From assembly GCF_001182895.1 (NCBI RefSeq), contig NZ_LFQR01000042.1, forward strand, positions 84,742-148,741: DNA of 64,000 nucleotides, read 5' to 3'. Source of the DNA: Frateuria defendens (lineage in GTDB: Bacteria; Pseudomonadota; Gammaproteobacteria; Xanthomonadales; Rhodanobacteraceae). Of this stretch, positions 18,960-30,005 are shown one piece after another. Every line of letters begins with the position of its first letter. The stretch's first letter is position 1. Made by a program: the position numbers and the translations under genes. Below the pieces are notes generated by a model. That model was not told the DNA's origin. It saw only the letters and a program-made list of their open reading frames with translations, and did no database searches.

Positions 18960-19355
18960 TTACGCGACCAGGCCGATGACTTCGCCGCCCACGCCCTGGG
19001 CGCGAGCCTGGGCGTCGGTCAGCAGACCGGCGGACGTCGAAACGATCGAGATACCGAGACCGCCGAGCACCTTCGGCAGATCGCCCTTGCCGCGATACAC
19101 GCGCAGGCCCGAGCGGCTGATGCGCTCGATGCGCTCGATCGCCGGACGGCCTTCGAAATACTTGAGCTTGATCTCGAGCACCGGCTTGCCTTCTTCGGTG
19201 GAAGGCTTGGCGTCGAGGATGTAGCCCTCGTTCTTGAGGAGGTTGGCCAGCGCCAACTTCAGCTTGGACGACGGCATGCTTACGATCTGCTTACCCGTGG
19301 ACTGGGCATTGCGGATGCGCGTAAACATGTCGGCGATGGGATCAGTCATGCTCAT
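18960..19355 (-). CDS. rpsH: 30S ribosomal protein S8
   Basis: S8 organises the central domain of 16S rRNA. In E. coli it is the translational repressor of the spc operon, acting at the rplE start. The 131 residues start [18 protein letters not shown] and end with the conserved [20 protein letters not shown]. Upstream there is an unusual 180-base gap to rpsN with a hairpin and a possible promoter, so this gene may begin a separately transcribed part of the spc cluster. Confidence 0.98.
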   Translation of the reverse strand: MSMTDPIADMFTRIRNAQSTGKQIVSMPSSKLKLALANLLKNEGYILDAKPSTEEGKPVLEIKLKYFEGRPAIERIERISRSGLRVYRGKGDLPKVLGGLGISIVSTSAGLLTDAQARAQGVGGEVIGLVA

Positions 19356-19453
19356 GGAAACATCCTTCAGCGTGCACCGATATCCGATCGAACCGGAAAT
19401 CTTGTGTTGAATTGTGTGCCGACAAACGCCGGCCTGCCTTGCGCAGACCGACG

Positions 19454-19482
19454 ACTGTAGCAGACTTCCGGCCGTTTGGAAA
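19454..19482 (-). promoter_or_regulatory. Candidate internal promoter in spc operon (before rpsH)
   Basis: On the minus strand TTTCCA (19477-19482) and TACAGT (19454-19459) are separated by 17 bases, each matching four of six consensus bases. It lies about 100 bases upstream of rpsH in the 180-base rpsN-rpsH gap, just downstream of a stable hairpin. The placement is suggestive; the match alone is weak. Confidence 0.4.
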
Positions 19483-19503
19483 CAGCAGTGCTTGAAATCG
19501 CCT

Positions 19504-19527
19504 CGCGGCCGGACTTGGCCGGCCGCG
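19504..19527 (-). terminator. Hairpin after rpsN
   Basis: CGCGGCC (19504-19510) and GGCCGCG (19521-19527) pair perfectly, and the inner GG/CC extends the stem to about nine base pairs. It begins nine bases beyond the rpsN stop on the minus strand. No U run follows, so any termination would be partial or need Rho. Confidence 0.45.
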
Positions 19528-19535
19528 ACGCGGGC

Positions 19536-19841
19536 TTACCAGCTGGCCTTGCGCAGGCCGGGCACGTCGCCACGCATGGTGGCTTCGCGCAGCTTGTTGC
19601 GGCCGAGGCCGAACTTGCGATACACGCCGCGCGGACGACCGGACAGCGCGCAGCGGTTGCGCTGGCGCACCGGGCTGGCGTCACGCGGCAGCTTCTGCAG
19701 CTTCGCCTGCGCGTCCATCTTCTCCTCGTAGGAGGCGGTGGGGCTCAGCACGATCGCCTTCAGTTCGGCGCGCTTGCCGGCGTACTTTTTGACGAGCTTG
19801 GTCCGCTTGATGTCGCGGTTGACCATCGAGGTCTTTGCCAT
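19536..19841 (-). CDS. rpsN: 30S ribosomal protein S14, zinc-free type
   Basis: S14 belongs to the head of the 30S subunit. The protein is 101 residues, the long form without the CxxC...CxxC zinc ribbon: only one cysteine ([20 protein letters not shown]) is present. The start is ATG at 19841 ([20 protein letters not shown]); a much longer in-frame extension upstream lies over rplE and is rejected. It follows rplE by 16 bases. The next gene, rpsH, is 180 bases away, a marked break in an otherwise compact cluster. Confidence 0.97.
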   Translation of the reverse strand: MAKTSMVNRDIKRTKLVKKYAGKRAELKAIVLSPTASYEEKMDAQAKLQKLPRDASPVRQRNRCALSGRPRGVYRKFGLGRNKLREATMRGDVPGLRKASW

Positions 19842-19857
19842 GGGTATCTCTCGCGTA

Positions 19858-20397
19858 TCAGTTGCGGAACGGGAAGCTGAAGGCCTCGAGCAGCGCCTTG
19901 GCTTCTTCGTCGGTCTTCGCGGTCGTGGTGATGGCGATATCCATGCCGCGCATCGCATCGATCTGGTCGAAGTCGATTTCCGGGAAGATGATCTGTTCCT
20001 TGATGCCGAAGTTGTAGTTGCCCCGGCCGTCGAAGGCACGCCCGGACACGCCGCGGAAGTCGCGGGTGCGCGGCAGCGCGACGTTGATCAGGCGATCCAG
20101 GAACTCCCACATCTGGGCGCGGCGCAGGGTCACCTTGCAGCCGATCGGCCAGCCGTCGCGGATCTTGAACGACGCCACCGACACGCGGGCGTTGGTCGTG
20201 ATCGGCTTCTGGCCGGCAATCTTGGCCATGTCGGCGACGGCGTTCTCGAGCACCTTCTTGTTGCCGACGGCTTCGCCCACGCCCATGTTCAGCGTGATCT
20301 TGCTGATGCGCGGAACCTGCATCACGTTCTGGTAGCCGAAACGCTCGGTGAGCTTCTGGACTACCTGCTCTTTGTAGAAATTTTCAAGGCGGGTCAT
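19858..20397 (-). CDS. rplE: 50S ribosomal protein L5
   Basis: L5 binds 5S rRNA and contacts P-site tRNA and S13 across the subunit interface. The 179 residues show [20 protein letters not shown] at the start, the family motif [19 protein letters not shown] (about 29-47) and a final [17 protein letters not shown]. In E. coli the S8 repressor binds mRNA at this gene's start; I did not model that structure here. It is 11 bases after rplX. Confidence 0.98.
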   Translation of the reverse strand: MTRLENFYKEQVVQKLTERFGYQNVMQVPRISKITLNMGVGEAVGNKKVLENAVADMAKIAGQKPITTNARVSVASFKIRDGWPIGCKVTLRRAQMWEFLDRLINVALPRTRDFRGVSGRAFDGRGNYNFGIKEQIIFPEIDFDQIDAMRGMDIAITTTAKTDEEAKALLEAFSFPFRN

Positions 20398-20408
20398 GAT
20401 CGTCTTCC

Positions 20409-20723
20409 TTACGCGTCCACGACCTCGCCCGAGGAGCGATACACGCGGACCTTGCGCCCATCTTCGAGCGTCTTGAAGCCCACGCGCTCACCCTTGCCCG
20501 AGGCAGGGTTGAACAGCTGTACGTTGGAGATGTGGATCGAGGCCTCGCGCTCGACGATGCCGCCGGCCTGGTTGGCCTGCGGATTCGGCTTGGTGTGGCG
20601 CTTGATCAGGTTCACGTTGGAGACGAACACGCGCTCGCCCTCAACGCGCAGCACGTCGCCGTGCTGCCCCTTGTTCTTGCCGGTGATCACGAGGACCTGA
20701 TCACCCTTGCGGATACGGTTCAT
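20409..20723 (-). CDS. rplX: 50S ribosomal protein L24
   Basis: L24 is an assembly initiator for the 50S subunit and sits near the exit tunnel. The 104 residues open with the KOW motif ([27 protein letters not shown], split here for length) and contain [20 protein letters not shown]. It lies 14 bases after rplN and 11 before rplE, the usual order. Nothing unusual in length or motif was seen. Confidence 0.98.
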   Translation of the reverse strand: MNRIRKGDQVLVITGKNKGQHGDVLRVEGERVFVSNVNLIKRHTKPNPQANQAGGIVEREASIHISNVQLFNPASGKGERVGFKTLEDGRKVRVYRSSGEVVDA

Positions 20724-20737
20724 GGGTCTATCTCCGC

Positions 20738-21106
20738 TCAGAGCACTTCGGGCGCGAGCGAGACGATCTTCATGAACTTCTCGCCGCGCAGCTCGCGGGT
20801 AACCGGCCCGAAGATTCGGGTGCCGATCGGCTCGAGCTTGTTGTTGAGGAGCACCGCTGCGTTGCCGTCGAAACGGATCAGCGAGCCATCGGGACGGCGC
20901 ACGCCCTTGGCGGTACGCACCACCACGGCGTTGTACACCTCGCCCTTCTTCACCTTGCCGCGCGGAATGGCATCCTTCACGGTGACCTTGATCACGTCAC
21001 CGATCGCGGCGTAGCGGCGCTTGGAACCGCCGAGCACCTTGATGCACATCAGTTCCTTCGCACCGCTGTTGTCGGCCGCGGAAAGCGTGCTTTGCATCTG
21101 GATCAT
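20738..21106 (-). CDS. rplN: 50S ribosomal protein L14
   Basis: L14 lies at the subunit interface and takes part in intersubunit bridges; it is also the docking site for the silencing factor RsfS in other bacteria. The 122 residues contain the signature [20 protein letters not shown] (about residues 62-81) and end in [16 protein letters not shown]. The first residues, [20 protein letters not shown], match the family start. It is 15 bases after rpsQ. Confidence 0.98.
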   Translation of the reverse strand: MIQMQSTLSAADNSGAKELMCIKVLGGSKRRYAAIGDVIKVTVKDAIPRGKVKKGEVYNAVVVRTAKGVRRPDGSLIRFDGNAAVLLNNKLEPIGTRIFGPVTRELRGEKFMKIVSLAPEVL

Positions 21107-21121
21107 GTCTGCACCCTCCCC

Positions 21122-21382
21122 TTAGACGTCGGCACGCGTGACGATTTCGATCACGCGGTGATGCTTGGTCTTGGACAGCGGACGGCACTCCGCGATGCGC
21201 ACCACGTCGCCCTCGTTCGCACCGATCTCGTCCTGCGCGTGGAGCTTGGTGGAGCGGCGGACGATCTTGCCGAGCAGCGGGTGCTGCACCTGGCGCTCGA
21301 TCAGGACGGTGACCGTCTTGTCCATCTTGTTGCTGATGACGCGGCCCTCGAGGGTGCGCGCCTGCTTGTTGTTGTCACTCAT
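21122..21382 (-). CDS. rpsQ: 30S ribosomal protein S17
   Basis: S17 is an early 16S rRNA-binding protein of the 30S body with an OB fold. The 86 residues include [20 protein letters not shown] and the family signature [20 protein letters not shown] near residues 58-77. It is 11 bases after rpmC and 15 before rplN. Confidence 0.98.
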   Translation of the reverse strand: MSDNNKQARTLEGRVISNKMDKTVTVLIERQVQHPLLGKIVRRSTKLHAQDEIGANEGDVVRIAECRPLSKTKHHRVIEIVTRADV

Positions 21383-21393
21383 GTCCGCCGTCC

Positions 21394-21582
21394 TTACTTC
21401 TTGCCGCCGAGCACGAACTTCGTGCGGGCGATGTCGCGCCGAACGCGGCGCAGCTGGTGCGGCTGGTTGAGCTGGCCGGTGCCCTTCTGCATGCGCAGGT
21501 TGAACTGCTCCTTGCGCAGGTCCAGCAGATGCTGCTTCAGCTCGTCGGCCGACTTGGTGGTCAGATCTTTGATAGCCATCAC
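21394..21582 (-). CDS. rpmC: 50S ribosomal protein L29
   Basis: L29 is a 62-residue, two-helix protein next to the exit tunnel, where it helps bind trigger factor and [23 protein letters not shown] and [20 protein letters not shown] are typical. Its first four bases overlap the rplP stop (ATGA), which indicates translational coupling. The second methionine (ATG at 21579) is an alternative start without overlap. Confidence 0.96.
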   Translation of the reverse strand: MMAIKDLTTKSADELKQHLLDLRKEQFNLRMQKGTGQLNQPHQLRRVRRDIARTKFVLGGKK

Positions 21583-21992
21583 ATCACCGCCCTGGTCACA
21601 AACTGGGTCTGCACCGAGAGCTTGGCGGCGGCCAGGCGGAACGCCTCGCGCGCCGTCGGCTCGTCGACGCCCTCGATTTCATAGAGCATGCGACCCGGCT
21701 GGATCGGCGCCACCCAGAACTCGACGTTGCCCTTGCCGGCGCCCATACGCACTTCGATCGGCTTCTTGGTGATCGGCTTGTCGGGGAACACCCGGATCCA
21801 CAGCTTGCCGCCACGCTTGACGAAGCGCGTGATGCAGCGGCGGGCTGCCTCGATCTGGCGCGCGGTGAGCGCGCCGTGCGTGGTCGCCTTCAGGCCGTAC
21901 TCGCCGAAGCTGACGAGGTTGGAGCACTGGGCCAGGCCGTCATTACGACCCTTGAACTGCTTACGGTATTTGGTTCGCTTGGGTTGCAACAT
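21579..21992 (-). CDS. rplP: 50S ribosomal protein L16
   Basis: L16 contacts A- and P-site tRNAs and is needed for late 50S maturation. The 137 residues start [20 protein letters not shown] and contain [16 protein letters not shown] [20 protein letters not shown] and [20 protein letters not shown]. In E. coli an arginine near residue 81 is hydroxylated by RoxA; the matching MGAGKG region is present. The end overlaps rpmC by four bases. Confidence 0.98.
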   Translation of the reverse strand: MLQPKRTKYRKQFKGRNDGLAQCSNLVSFGEYGLKATTHGALTARQIEAARRCITRFVKRGGKLWIRVFPDKPITKKPIEVRMGAGKGNVEFWVAPIQPGRMLYEIEGVDEPTAREAFRLAAAKLSVQTQFVTRAVM

Positions 21993-22003
21993 GGCAACAC
22001 TCC

Positions 22004-22753
22004 TTACTTCGCCGTCCGCTCGCGGCGGCCTTCACCGCCCTCGCGACGCGATTCACGACGACCCTCGCCACCTTCGCGGCGCGGCTGCGACTGTTCTTCC
22101 TTCGACTCCTGGCTGGCCTGGGCCAGATCGAAGATCTCGCCCTTGTAGACCCACACCTTGATGCCGATGATGCCGTAGGTGGTCTTCGCCTCGGCCACGC
22201 CGTAATCGATGTCGGCGCGCAGGGTGTGCAGCGGCACGCGGCCCTCGCGGCTCCACTCCGAACGGGCGATCTCGGCGCCGTTCAGACGGCCGGACACGTT
22301 GATCTTGATGCCCAGCGCGCCCAGACGCATCGCGTTGCCGACCGCGCGCTTCATGGCCCGGCGGAACATGATGCGGCGCTCGAGCTGCTGCGCGATCGAC
22401 TCGGCCACCAGCTGCGCGTCGAGCTCGGGCTTGCGCACCTCGCTGACGTTGATGTGCGTCGGCACGCCCATCATCTGGCTGACTTCCTTGCGCAGCTTCT
22501 CGATGTCCTCGCCCTTCTTGCCGATCACCACGCCCGGGCGGGCGGTGTGGATCGTCACGCGCGCGGTCTTGGCCGGGCGCTCGATCTGGATCTTCGAGAT
22601 GCCGGCCTGCGCCAGCTTCTTGCGCAGCATCTCTCGGACCTTGAGGTCGGCCGCGAGGTACTGGGCATACTCGCCCTTATTGGCGTACCACTTCGAGTTC
22701 CAGTCCTTGGCAATGCCGAGGCGGATACCGGTGGGATGAACTTTATGACCCAT
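22004..22753 (-). CDS. rpsC: 30S ribosomal protein S3 with repeated basic/acidic tail
   Basis: S3 forms the mRNA entry channel with S4 and S5. The 249 residues include the KH domain ([18 protein letters not shown], about residues 74-91) and the C-terminal domain ([20 protein letters not shown]). Beyond it lies a tail of about 27 residues in which [10 protein letters not shown] occurs twice almost exactly. E. coli S3 has 233 residues and no such repeat. The tail is probably disordered and on the subunit surface; a role in RNA or mRNA contact is only a guess. Confidence 0.97.
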   Translation of the reverse strand: MGHKVHPTGIRLGIAKDWNSKWYANKGEYAQYLAADLKVREMLRKKLAQAGISKIQIERPAKTARVTIHTARPGVVIGKKGEDIEKLRKEVSQMMGVPTHINVSEVRKPELDAQLVAESIAQQLERRIMFRRAMKRAVGNAMRLGALGIKINVSGRLNGAEIARSEWSREGRVPLHTLRADIDYGVAEAKTTYGIIGIKVWVYKGEIFDLAQASQESKEEQSQPRREGGEGRRESRREGGEGRRERTAK

Positions 22754-22768
22754 CGTCTATGTCCTCAG

Positions 22769-23104
22769 TCAGTTGCCAACGACCACAGTGATGTGGCTGG
22801 TGCGCTTCAGGATGCGCGAACCGCGGCCCTTGGCGCGGGCGTACATGCGCTTCATCGCCGGACCTTCGTCCACGAAGATGCGCGAGACCTTCAGCTCGTC
22901 GACGTCCGCGCCGAGGTTGTTCTCGGCGTTGGCGACGGCCGACAGCAGCACCTTGCGAACGAGGTGCGCGGCCTTCTTGTTGGTGAACTGGAGCACGTCG
23001 CTGGCGCGGCCCACGGGGAGACCGCGGACCAGGTCAGCCACCAGGCGTGCCTTCTGCGCCGAGATGCGGGCGCTGCGCAGGATCGCTTTGGCTTCAGTGC
23101 TCAT
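22769..23104 (-). CDS. rplV: 50S ribosomal protein L22
   Basis: L22 lines the peptide exit tunnel and its beta-hairpin loop reaches the constriction. The 111 residues contain [20 protein letters not shown] and the loop region [20 protein letters not shown]. The loop looks intact, with no deletion of the type that gives macrolide resistance. The gene starts one base after the rpsS stop. Confidence 0.98.
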   Translation of the reverse strand: MSTEAKAILRSARISAQKARLVADLVRGLPVGRASDVLQFTNKKAAHLVRKVLLSAVANAENNLGADVDELKVSRIFVDEGPAMKRMYARAKGRGSRILKRTSHITVVVGN

Positions 23105-23105
23105 G

Positions 23106-23378
23106 TCACTTGCCCTTCTTGTCGCCGCCGTGGCCCTTGAAGGTGCGGGTCACCGCGAACTCGCCGAGCTTGTGCCCGACCATGTTCTCGTTGACGAGCA
23201 CCGGCACGTGCTGGCGACCGTTGTGGATGGCGATGGTGAGACCCACCATTTCCGGCAGGATCATCGAGCGGCGCGACCAAGTCTTGATCGGGCGCTTGTT
23301 GTTAGTGGAAACCGCAGCTTCCACCTTCTTCACGAGGTGAAGGTCGACGAACGGACCTTTCTTCAGAGAACGCGGCAT
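23106..23378 (-). CDS. rpsS: 30S ribosomal protein S19
   Basis: S19 is in the 30S head and contacts S13 and 16S rRNA. The 90 residues begin [20 protein letters not shown] and hold the family signature [20 protein letters not shown] (about residues 52-71). The end GHGGDKKGK is basic, as usual. It is 12 bases after rplB and one base before rplV. Confidence 0.98.
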   Translation of the reverse strand: MPRSLKKGPFVDLHLVKKVEAAVSTNNKRPIKTWSRRSMILPEMVGLTIAIHNGRQHVPVLVNENMVGHKLGEFAVTRTFKGHGGDKKGK

Positions 23379-23390
23379 GACGGTTTCCTG

Positions 23391-24212
23391 TTACTTGCGA
23401 CGACGCACGATGAACTGCTGCGTGCGCTTGTTGTTGCGGGTCTTGTAACCCTTGGTCGGCATCGCCCACGGGCTGACCGGATGACGGCCACCGGAGGTGC
23501 GGCCTTCGCCGCCGCCGTGCGGATGGTCGACCGGGTTCATCGCCACGCCGCGGACGGTCGGACGAATACCCTGCCAACGCTTGGCACCGGCCTTGCCGAG
23601 CTTCTTCAGGCTGTGCTCGCTGTTGCCGACCTCGCCGATGGTGGCGCGGCAGTCGACCGGCACGCGGCGCATTTCGCCGGAGCGCAGGCGCAGCGTGGCA
23701 TAGCCGGACTCGCGAGCGATCAGCTGCACCGAGGCGCCGGCGCTGCGGGCGATCTGCGCGCCCTTGCCCGGCTTCATTTCCACGCAATGCACGGTGGAGC
23801 CGACCGGGATGTTGCGCAACGGCAGGCTGTTGCCGACCTTGATCGGCGCATCGTGGCCGGCGACCACGCGGTCGCCCACCGCCACGCCCTTCGGCGCGAT
23901 GATGTAGCGGCGCTCGCCGTCGGCGTAGCACAGCAGCGCGATGTGCGCGGTGCGGTTCGGATCGTATTCCAGGCGCTCGACGCGGGCGGCGATGCCTTCC
24001 TTGTCGCGCTTGAAGTCGATGATGCGGTAATGCTGCTTGTGACCGCCGCCGCGATGACGGGTGGTGATGCGACCGAAATGGTTGCGGCCGCCGGTCTTCG
24101 ACTGGGCTTCGGTCAGCGGCGCGTACGGCGCGCCCTTGTACAGCCCCTCGGTGCGGACGCTGACGGCGTCGCGACGGCCCGGCGAGGTTGGCTTGTGGGT
24201 GATCAGTGCCAT
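23391..24212 (-). CDS. rplB: 50S ribosomal protein L2
   Basis: L2 is needed for subunit association and supports the peptidyl transferase centre. The 273 residues include the OB-like RNA-binding domain ([20 protein letters not shown]) and the highly conserved [20 protein letters not shown] near residue 224-243 with the essential histidine. The gene is 18 bases after rplW and 12 before rpsS. Confidence 0.98.
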   Translation of the reverse strand: MALITHKPTSPGRRDAVSVRTEGLYKGAPYAPLTEAQSKTGGRNHFGRITTRHRGGGHKQHYRIIDFKRDKEGIAARVERLEYDPNRTAHIALLCYADGERRYIIAPKGVAVGDRVVAGHDAPIKVGNSLPLRNIPVGSTVHCVEMKPGKGAQIARSAGASVQLIARESGYATLRLRSGEMRRVPVDCRATIGEVGNSEHSLKKLGKAGAKRWQGIRPTVRGVAMNPVDHPHGGGEGRTSGGRHPVSPWAMPTKGYKTRNNKRTQQFIVRRRK

Positions 24213-24230
24213 CTCAATTCAACTCCTGGC

Positions 24231-24533
24231 TCAGGCCTTGGCCGCGACGTCGATGGTCTGGCCTTCGGCGAGACGCACATAGGCCTTGCGCTTGCCCTGG
24301 CGGTTGCCCGCGCGGAAGCGGAAAGACTTGGTCTTGCCCTTGACGTTGACCAGGTTCACCTGCTCGACCTTGACGTCGAACATCTGCTCGACCGCGGTGC
24401 GGACATCGGCCTTGGTAGCGGCCGGGGCGACCACGAACACGTACTGGTTGCCTTCGGCGAGGCGGGCCGACTTCTCGGAAATGTGCGGCGCGCGCAGCGT
24501 ATTCAGAATGCGTTCGTTGCTCATGCCAGCCAC
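24231..24533 (-). CDS. rplW: 50S ribosomal protein L23
   Basis: L23 flanks the exit tunnel and docks trigger factor, SRP and the Sec translocon. The 100 residues match the family with [20 protein letters not shown] and the loop [20 protein letters not shown]. The first 13 bases overlap the end of rplD, which implies coupled translation of L4 and L23. Confidence 0.97.
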   Translation of the reverse strand: MAGMSNERILNTLRAPHISEKSARLAEGNQYVFVVAPAATKADVRTAVEQMFDVKVEQVNLVNVKGKTKSFRFRAGNRQGKRKAYVRLAEGQTIDVAAKA

Positions 24534-25138
24534 TCCTCGACCTTCTTCACCGCATCGGCGGTCAGCACCACGTAGTCGGAGCCGACCAGGGCGACCGGAT
24601 TCAGCGCGAGCACATCCAGCACATGCAGGTACGGGATGTTGCGCGCGGCCAGGAACAGCGCCTCGTCGGCGTCTTCCGAAACCAGCAGCACGCGACCCGA
24701 CACTTCCAGCTCGGCCAGCTTTGCCACCATCGCCTTGGTCTTCGGGGCGTCGATGCCGAAGCCCTCGACCACCTTCAGACGACCCTGGCGATTCAGCTCC
24801 GACAGGATCGAGCGGATCGCCACACGATAGGCCTTGCGGTTGACCTTCTGCTCGAAGCTGCGCGGCTTGGCCGCGAAGGTGACGCCGCCGCCCACGAAGA
24901 TCGGGGCGCGGTAGTCGCCGTGACGGGCGCCGCCGCCCTTCTGCTTCTTGAACTTCTTGGTGGTGCCCGACAGCTCACCGCGCGACAGCTGCGCCTTGGT
25001 ACCGGCGCGACCGCCGGCCTGGTAAGCGACGACCACCTGATGGACCAGAGCCTGCTTGAACTCGCCGCCGAACACTTCGTCCGACACGGTGAGCGCGGCC
25101 TTGTTAGGCGATGTTGCGCCAATGACATTCAGTTCCAT
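24521..25138 (-). CDS. rplD: 50S ribosomal protein L4
   Basis: L4 lines the exit tunnel. In E. coli it also represses the S10 operon at transcription and translation through the rpsJ leader. The 205 residues hold the long tunnel loop with [20 protein letters not shown] (about residues 60-80), without mutations known to give macrolide resistance that I can recognise. ATG at 25138 (MELNVIGAT) is preferred over an upstream in-frame start five codons earlier. It is 11 bases after rplC and overlaps rplW by 13. Confidence 0.97.
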   Translation of the reverse strand: MELNVIGATSPNKAALTVSDEVFGGEFKQALVHQVVVAYQAGGRAGTKAQLSRGELSGTTKKFKKQKGGGARHGDYRAPIFVGGGVTFAAKPRSFEQKVNRKAYRVAIRSILSELNRQGRLKVVEGFGIDAPKTKAMVAKLAELEVSGRVLLVSEDADEALFLAARNIPYLHVLDVLALNPVALVGSDYVVLTADAVKKVEEWLA

Positions 25139-25149
25139 GGCGTCTCTCC

Positions 25150-25791
25150 TCAACCCTTGGTGGTCGGACGGATGACGACGTCGCCGCCGGTAGCGCCCGG
25201 CACCGCGCCCTTCACCGCGATCAGGTGACGCTCGGCGTCGACCTTGACCACTTCCAGACCCTGCTGCGTGCGGTTCACCGCACCCATGTGGCCCGCCATC
25301 TTCTTGCCCGGGAACACGCGGCCCGGCGTCTGGCGCTGGCCGATGGAGCCCGGCGCACGATGCGACAGCGAGTTACCGTGAGTCGCATCGCCCATGGTGA
25401 AGTTGTGGCGCTTGATGGTGCCCTGGAAGCCCTTGCCCTTCGAGACGCCGGCGACGTCGACGACCTGGCCCGCCTGGAACACGTCCTCGGCCTTGATCTC
25501 GGCGCCCACGCTGTACTTGCCGAGATCCTCGGCGGACACGCGGAACTCCCACAGGCCACGACCCGGCTCGACCTTCGCCTTCGCGTAATGGCCCTTCAGC
25601 GGCGCCGTCAGCAGGCTGGCGCGCTTGACGCCGGCCGCGACCTGCACCGCGGTGTAACCATCGTTATCTTCCGTCTTCAGCTGGGTGACGCGATTCGGGG
25701 TGGCTTCAATCAGCGTCACCGGAATCGAGCGTCCGTCTTCAGTGAAGAGTCGGCTCATGCCGCACTTGCGGCCAACCAGTCCGATACTCAT
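25150..25791 (-). CDS. rplC: 50S ribosomal protein L3
   Basis: L3 starts 50S assembly; its central extension reaches the peptidyl transferase centre. The 213 residues include [20 protein letters not shown] and [20 protein letters not shown], the stretch that carries the glutamine methylated by PrmB in E. coli. It follows rpsJ by 20 bases and precedes rplD by 11. Confidence 0.98.
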   Translation of the reverse strand: MSIGLVGRKCGMSRLFTEDGRSIPVTLIEATPNRVTQLKTEDNDGYTAVQVAAGVKRASLLTAPLKGHYAKAKVEPGRGLWEFRVSAEDLGKYSVGAEIKAEDVFQAGQVVDVAGVSKGKGFQGTIKRHNFTMGDATHGNSLSHRAPGSIGQRQTPGRVFPGKKMAGHMGAVNRTQQGLEVVKVDAERHLIAVKGAVPGATGGDVVIRPTTKG

Positions 25792-25811
25792 CTTCGTATC
25801 CTGTCTATCGC

Positions 25812-26123
25812 TCAGCCGAGCTTGATCTGAACGTCCACGCCAGCGGCGAGATCAAGCTTCATGAGCGCGTCCACGGTCTTGTCGTTGGGGTCGACGATGT
25901 CGAGCACGCGCTTGTGCGTACGGGTCTCGTACTGGTCGCGTGCATCCTTGTCGACGTGCGGCGACACCAGGATGGTGTAGCGCTCGATCTTGGTCGGGAG
26001 CGGGATCGGGCCGAGCACCGTAGCGCCGGTGCGCTTGGCCGTCTCGACGATCTCGCTGGCCGAACGGTCGATCAGACGATGATCGAACGCCTTGAGCCGG
26101 ATGCGAATCTTCTGGTTCGCCAT
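25812..26123 (-). CDS. rpsJ: 30S ribosomal protein S10 (NusE)
   Basis: S10 is a 30S head protein and also NusE, the partner of NusB and NusG in antitermination and transcription-translation coupling. The 103 residues ([20 protein letters not shown] at the start, [20 protein letters not shown] in the middle) match the family closely. ATG at 26123 is chosen over an upstream ATG at 26189 because it begins the conserved N-terminus. It heads the S10 operon behind a 160-base leader and a strong promoter. Confidence 0.98.
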   Translation of the reverse strand: MANQKIRIRLKAFDHRLIDRSASEIVETAKRTGATVLGPIPLPTKIERYTILVSPHVDKDARDQYETRTHKRVLDIVDPNDKTVDALMKLDLAAGVDVQIKLG

Positions 26124-26284
26124 AAACCGTGTCCTGTTATCAAAAGAACAAAACTGTGAATCGGAACGGCTTCTCACCGCCCCGCACAACCCATTGCACT
26201 GCAGTTACCGCCGCGAGCCGCCGCCGAATGCGGCGACACCAGCCCTAGAAGACCGGGCAGACCGAAACAAACGGCCCGCCCAGA
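26124..26284 (-). promoter_or_regulatory. S10 operon 5' leader
   Basis: The message should start near 26284, giving a leader of about 160 bases before rpsJ. In E. coli a leader of similar size is where L4 represses the operon. Here the leader contains GC-rich inverted segments around 26205-26236 (CGCCG AATG CGGCG), but I could not recognise the enteric L4-binding hairpins, so regulation by L4 is unproved. Confidence 0.45.
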
Positions 26285-26290
26285 CAGACA

Positions 26291-26319
26291 AGTATAGAAT
26301 GCGCAGACGCAAAGTTCAA
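26291..26319 (-). promoter_or_regulatory. Sigma70-type promoter of the S10 operon
   Basis: On the minus strand TTGAAC (26314-26319), a 17-base spacer and TATACT (26291-26296) match the consensus at five and five of six positions. It lies between the tuf terminator and rpsJ and is the best promoter in this part. Nothing else was seen in the stretch 26320-26562. Confidence 0.85.
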
Positions 26320-26562
26320 CAGGGAGCGGACAGCCCCTGTCATCCTGCATTCCCGCAACGATCCATGTAGGCGAACTCGAAGTGCGTCCTGCACCTCATT
26401 TCGCGGTAGGCCGGCCATGCCGCATGGGCTGCCCGGCGGAGATAACTTGTGGATCATAGCGCATCAAGCGCCGCAGTGAAAGAGAAATCCGACAGCCTTG
26501 CACGCACCCAGCACGAAGCCAGCCGCTCTGCACGCCCCTCTCGCATCCGCTCCACGCCCATC

Positions 26563-26603
26563 AAAAAAAGCGAGGGGCGAAAGCTTTCGCTTCCGCCCCT
26601 CAC
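26563..26603 (-). terminator. Rho-independent terminator after tuf (str operon end)
   Basis: GTGAGGGGCGGAAGC, a short GAAAGC loop region and TTTCGCCCCTCGC pair in a long stem, followed on the minus strand by seven Ts (26569-26563). It lies about 45 bases after the tuf stop and is the clearest terminator in the window. It separates the str operon from the S10 promoter. Confidence 0.9.
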
Positions 26604-26646
26604 TTTTCTGGGAGTCGCCCGCATTCGCAGGCGATGCCCTCGGGTC

Positions 26647-27837
<1,191 letters not shown>

Positions 27838-27883
27838 GACTCAAAACCTCTGAAAGAAACTATGTTGATGGGAGGAAAGCCCG

Positions 27884-29974
27884 TCAGGCCTTCTTCATGA
27901 CCTGTTCGGCGATATTGCTCGGCGCTTCGGCGTAGTGATCGAATTCCATCGTGAAGGTGGCACGCCCCTGGGTCTGCGATCGCAGGGCGGTGGCGTAGCC
28001 GAACATCTCGCCCAGCGGCACCATGGCGTTGATCACCTTGCCCGACGGCGTATCGTCCGAGCCCTGCAGCACGCCGCGCCGGCGGCTGAGGTCGCCCATC
28101 ACGTCGCCCATGTAGTCCTCGGGCGTCACGACCTCTACCTTCATCATCGGCTCGAGCAGGGCCGGATTGGCCTTGCCGAAGCCTTCCTTGAAGGCCATGC
28201 TGCCGGCGATCTTGAACGCCATTTCGGACGAGTCGACCTCGTGGTACGAACCGTCGACCAGACGGATCTTGAGGTCGACCACCGGGAAGCCGGCCAGCGG
28301 GCCATTCTGGATGGCCTCCTGGATGCCCTTGTCGACCGCGGGAATGTATTCCTTCGGCACGACGCCGCCGACGATCGCATTCTCGAACACGTAGCCGGCG
28401 CCCCGCTCCAGCGGCTCCAGCTCGATCACCACGTGACCGAACTGACCCTTGCCACCGGACTGGCGCACGAACTTGCCTTCCTGCCTGACCGCCTTGCGGA
28501 TCGCCTCGCGGTAGGCCACCTGCGGCTTGCCGACGTTCGCCTCGACGCTGAACTCGCGGCGCATGCGGTCGACGATGATGTCCAGGTGCAGCTCGCCCAT
28601 GCCGGCGATGATGGTCTGCCCGGATTCCTCGTCGGTGCGCACGCGGAAGGACGGATCCTCGGCAGCCAGACGGCCCAGCGCCAAACCCATCTTCTCCTGA
28701 TCCGACTTCGTTCTAGGCTCCACCGCCATGGCGATCACCGGCTCCGGGAACACCATGCGCTCGAGCGTGATCACGTGATCCTGCGAGCACAGCGTATCGC
28801 CGGTGGTGACATCCTTGAGGCCCACCGCCGCGGCGATGTCGCCGGCGCGGACTTCCTTGATCTCCTGGCGCTCGTTGGCGTGCATCTGCAGGATGCGGCC
28901 GATGCGCTCCTTCTTCGACTTGACCGGGTTGTACACCTGGTCGCCGGAGTTGAGCGTGCCGGAGTAGACGCGGAAGAAGCTCAGCGAGCCGACGAACGGG
29001 TCGGTCATGATCTTGAACGCCAGCGCCGAGAACGGCGCACTGTCGTCGGCCTTGCGGCTGGCTTCCTGCTCGTTCTCGTCCACGCCCTTGACCGGGGGGC
29101 GATCGGCCGGCGACGGCAGCAGCTGGATCACCGCATCCAGCATGGCCTGCACGCCCTTGTTCTTGAACGCGCTGCCGCAGAAGACCGGGATCAGCGAGTT
29201 GTCGAGCGTGCCGGCGCGGATGCCCGCGATGATGTCCGCCTCGGGAAGGTCGCCCTCCTCGAGGTACTTGTTCATCAGCGCCTCGGAAGTCTCGGCCGCC
29301 GACTCGACCATGAAGCTGCGCGCCTTGTCGGCAGCGTCCTTCAGGTTCGCCGAGATGTCCTGGTACTCGAAGTTCATGCCCTGGGACGACATGTCCCAGA
29401 CGATCGCCTTCATCTTGATGAGGTCGATCACGCCCTCGAAGTTGTCTTCCGCGCCGATCGGCACCTGCATCGGCACCGGATGGGCGCCCAGGCGCGACTT
29501 CAGCTGCTCGACCACCTTGTCGAAGTTGGCGCCGGTGCGGTCCATCTTGTTGACGAAGGCCAGCCGCGGCACGCCGTACTTGTTGGCTTGGCGCCACACC
29601 GTCTCCGACTGCGGCTGCACGCCGCCCACGGCGCAGAGCACGAATACCGCACCATCGAGCACGCGCAGCGAACGCTCCACCTCGATGGTGAAGTCGACGT
29701 GCCCGGGCGTGTCGATGATGTTGAAGCGGTGCTCGGGCATGGAGCGATCCATGCCCTTCCAGAACGCCGTGGTGGCCGCCGAGGTAATGGTGATGCCGCG
29801 TTCCTGCTCCTGCTCCATCCAATCCATCGTTGCCGCACCGTCGTGCACTTCGCCAATCTTGTGGCTGACGCCGGTGTAGAACAGGATGCGCTCCGTGGTC
29901 GTCGTCTTGCCGGCATCGATGTGGGCCATGATGCCGAAGTTACGGTAGCGCTCGATGGGAGTGGTGCGGGCCAC
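27884..29974 (-). CDS. fusA: Elongation factor G
   Basis: EF-G drives translocation and, with RRF, ribosome recycling. The 696 residues contain the G1 loop [20 protein letters not shown] (about 16-35), [19 protein letters not shown] and [10 protein letters not shown] (G4), then domains II to V with [15 protein letters not shown] [19 protein letters not shown]. Length is close to E. coli EF-G (704). It is 31 bases after rpsG and 46 before tuf. A large open frame on the opposite strand is a shadow of this gene. Confidence 0.98.
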   Translation of the reverse strand: MARTTPIERYRNFGIMAHIDAGKTTTTERILFYTGVSHKIGEVHDGAATMDWMEQEQERGITITSAATTAFWKGMDRSMPEHRFNIIDTPGHVDFTIEVERSLRVLDGAVFVLCAVGGVQPQSETVWRQANKYGVPRLAFVNKMDRTGANFDKVVEQLKSRLGAHPVPMQVPIGAEDNFEGVIDLIKMKAIVWDMSSQGMNFEYQDISANLKDAADKARSFMVESAAETSEALMNKYLEEGDLPEADIIAGIRAGTLDNSLIPVFCGSAFKNKGVQAMLDAVIQLLPSPADRPPVKGVDENEQEASRKADDSAPFSALAFKIMTDPFVGSLSFFRVYSGTLNSGDQVYNPVKSKKERIGRILQMHANERQEIKEVRAGDIAAAVGLKDVTTGDTLCSQDHVITLERMVFPEPVIAMAVEPRTKSDQEKMGLALGRLAAEDPSFRVRTDEESGQTIIAGMGELHLDIIVDRMRREFSVEANVGKPQVAYREAIRKAVRQEGKFVRQSGGKGQFGHVVIELEPLERGAGYVFENAIVGGVVPKEYIPAVDKGIQEAIQNGPLAGFPVVDLKIRLVDGSYHEVDSSEMAFKIAGSMAFKEGFGKANPALLEPMMKVEVVTPEDYMGDVMGDLSRRRGVLQGSDDTPSGKVINAMVPLGEMFGYATALRSQTQGRATFTMEFDHYAEAPSNIAEQVMKKA

Positions 29975-30005
29975 GGGGTCTTACCTCGGGAATCTAAAGC
30001 CGGGA

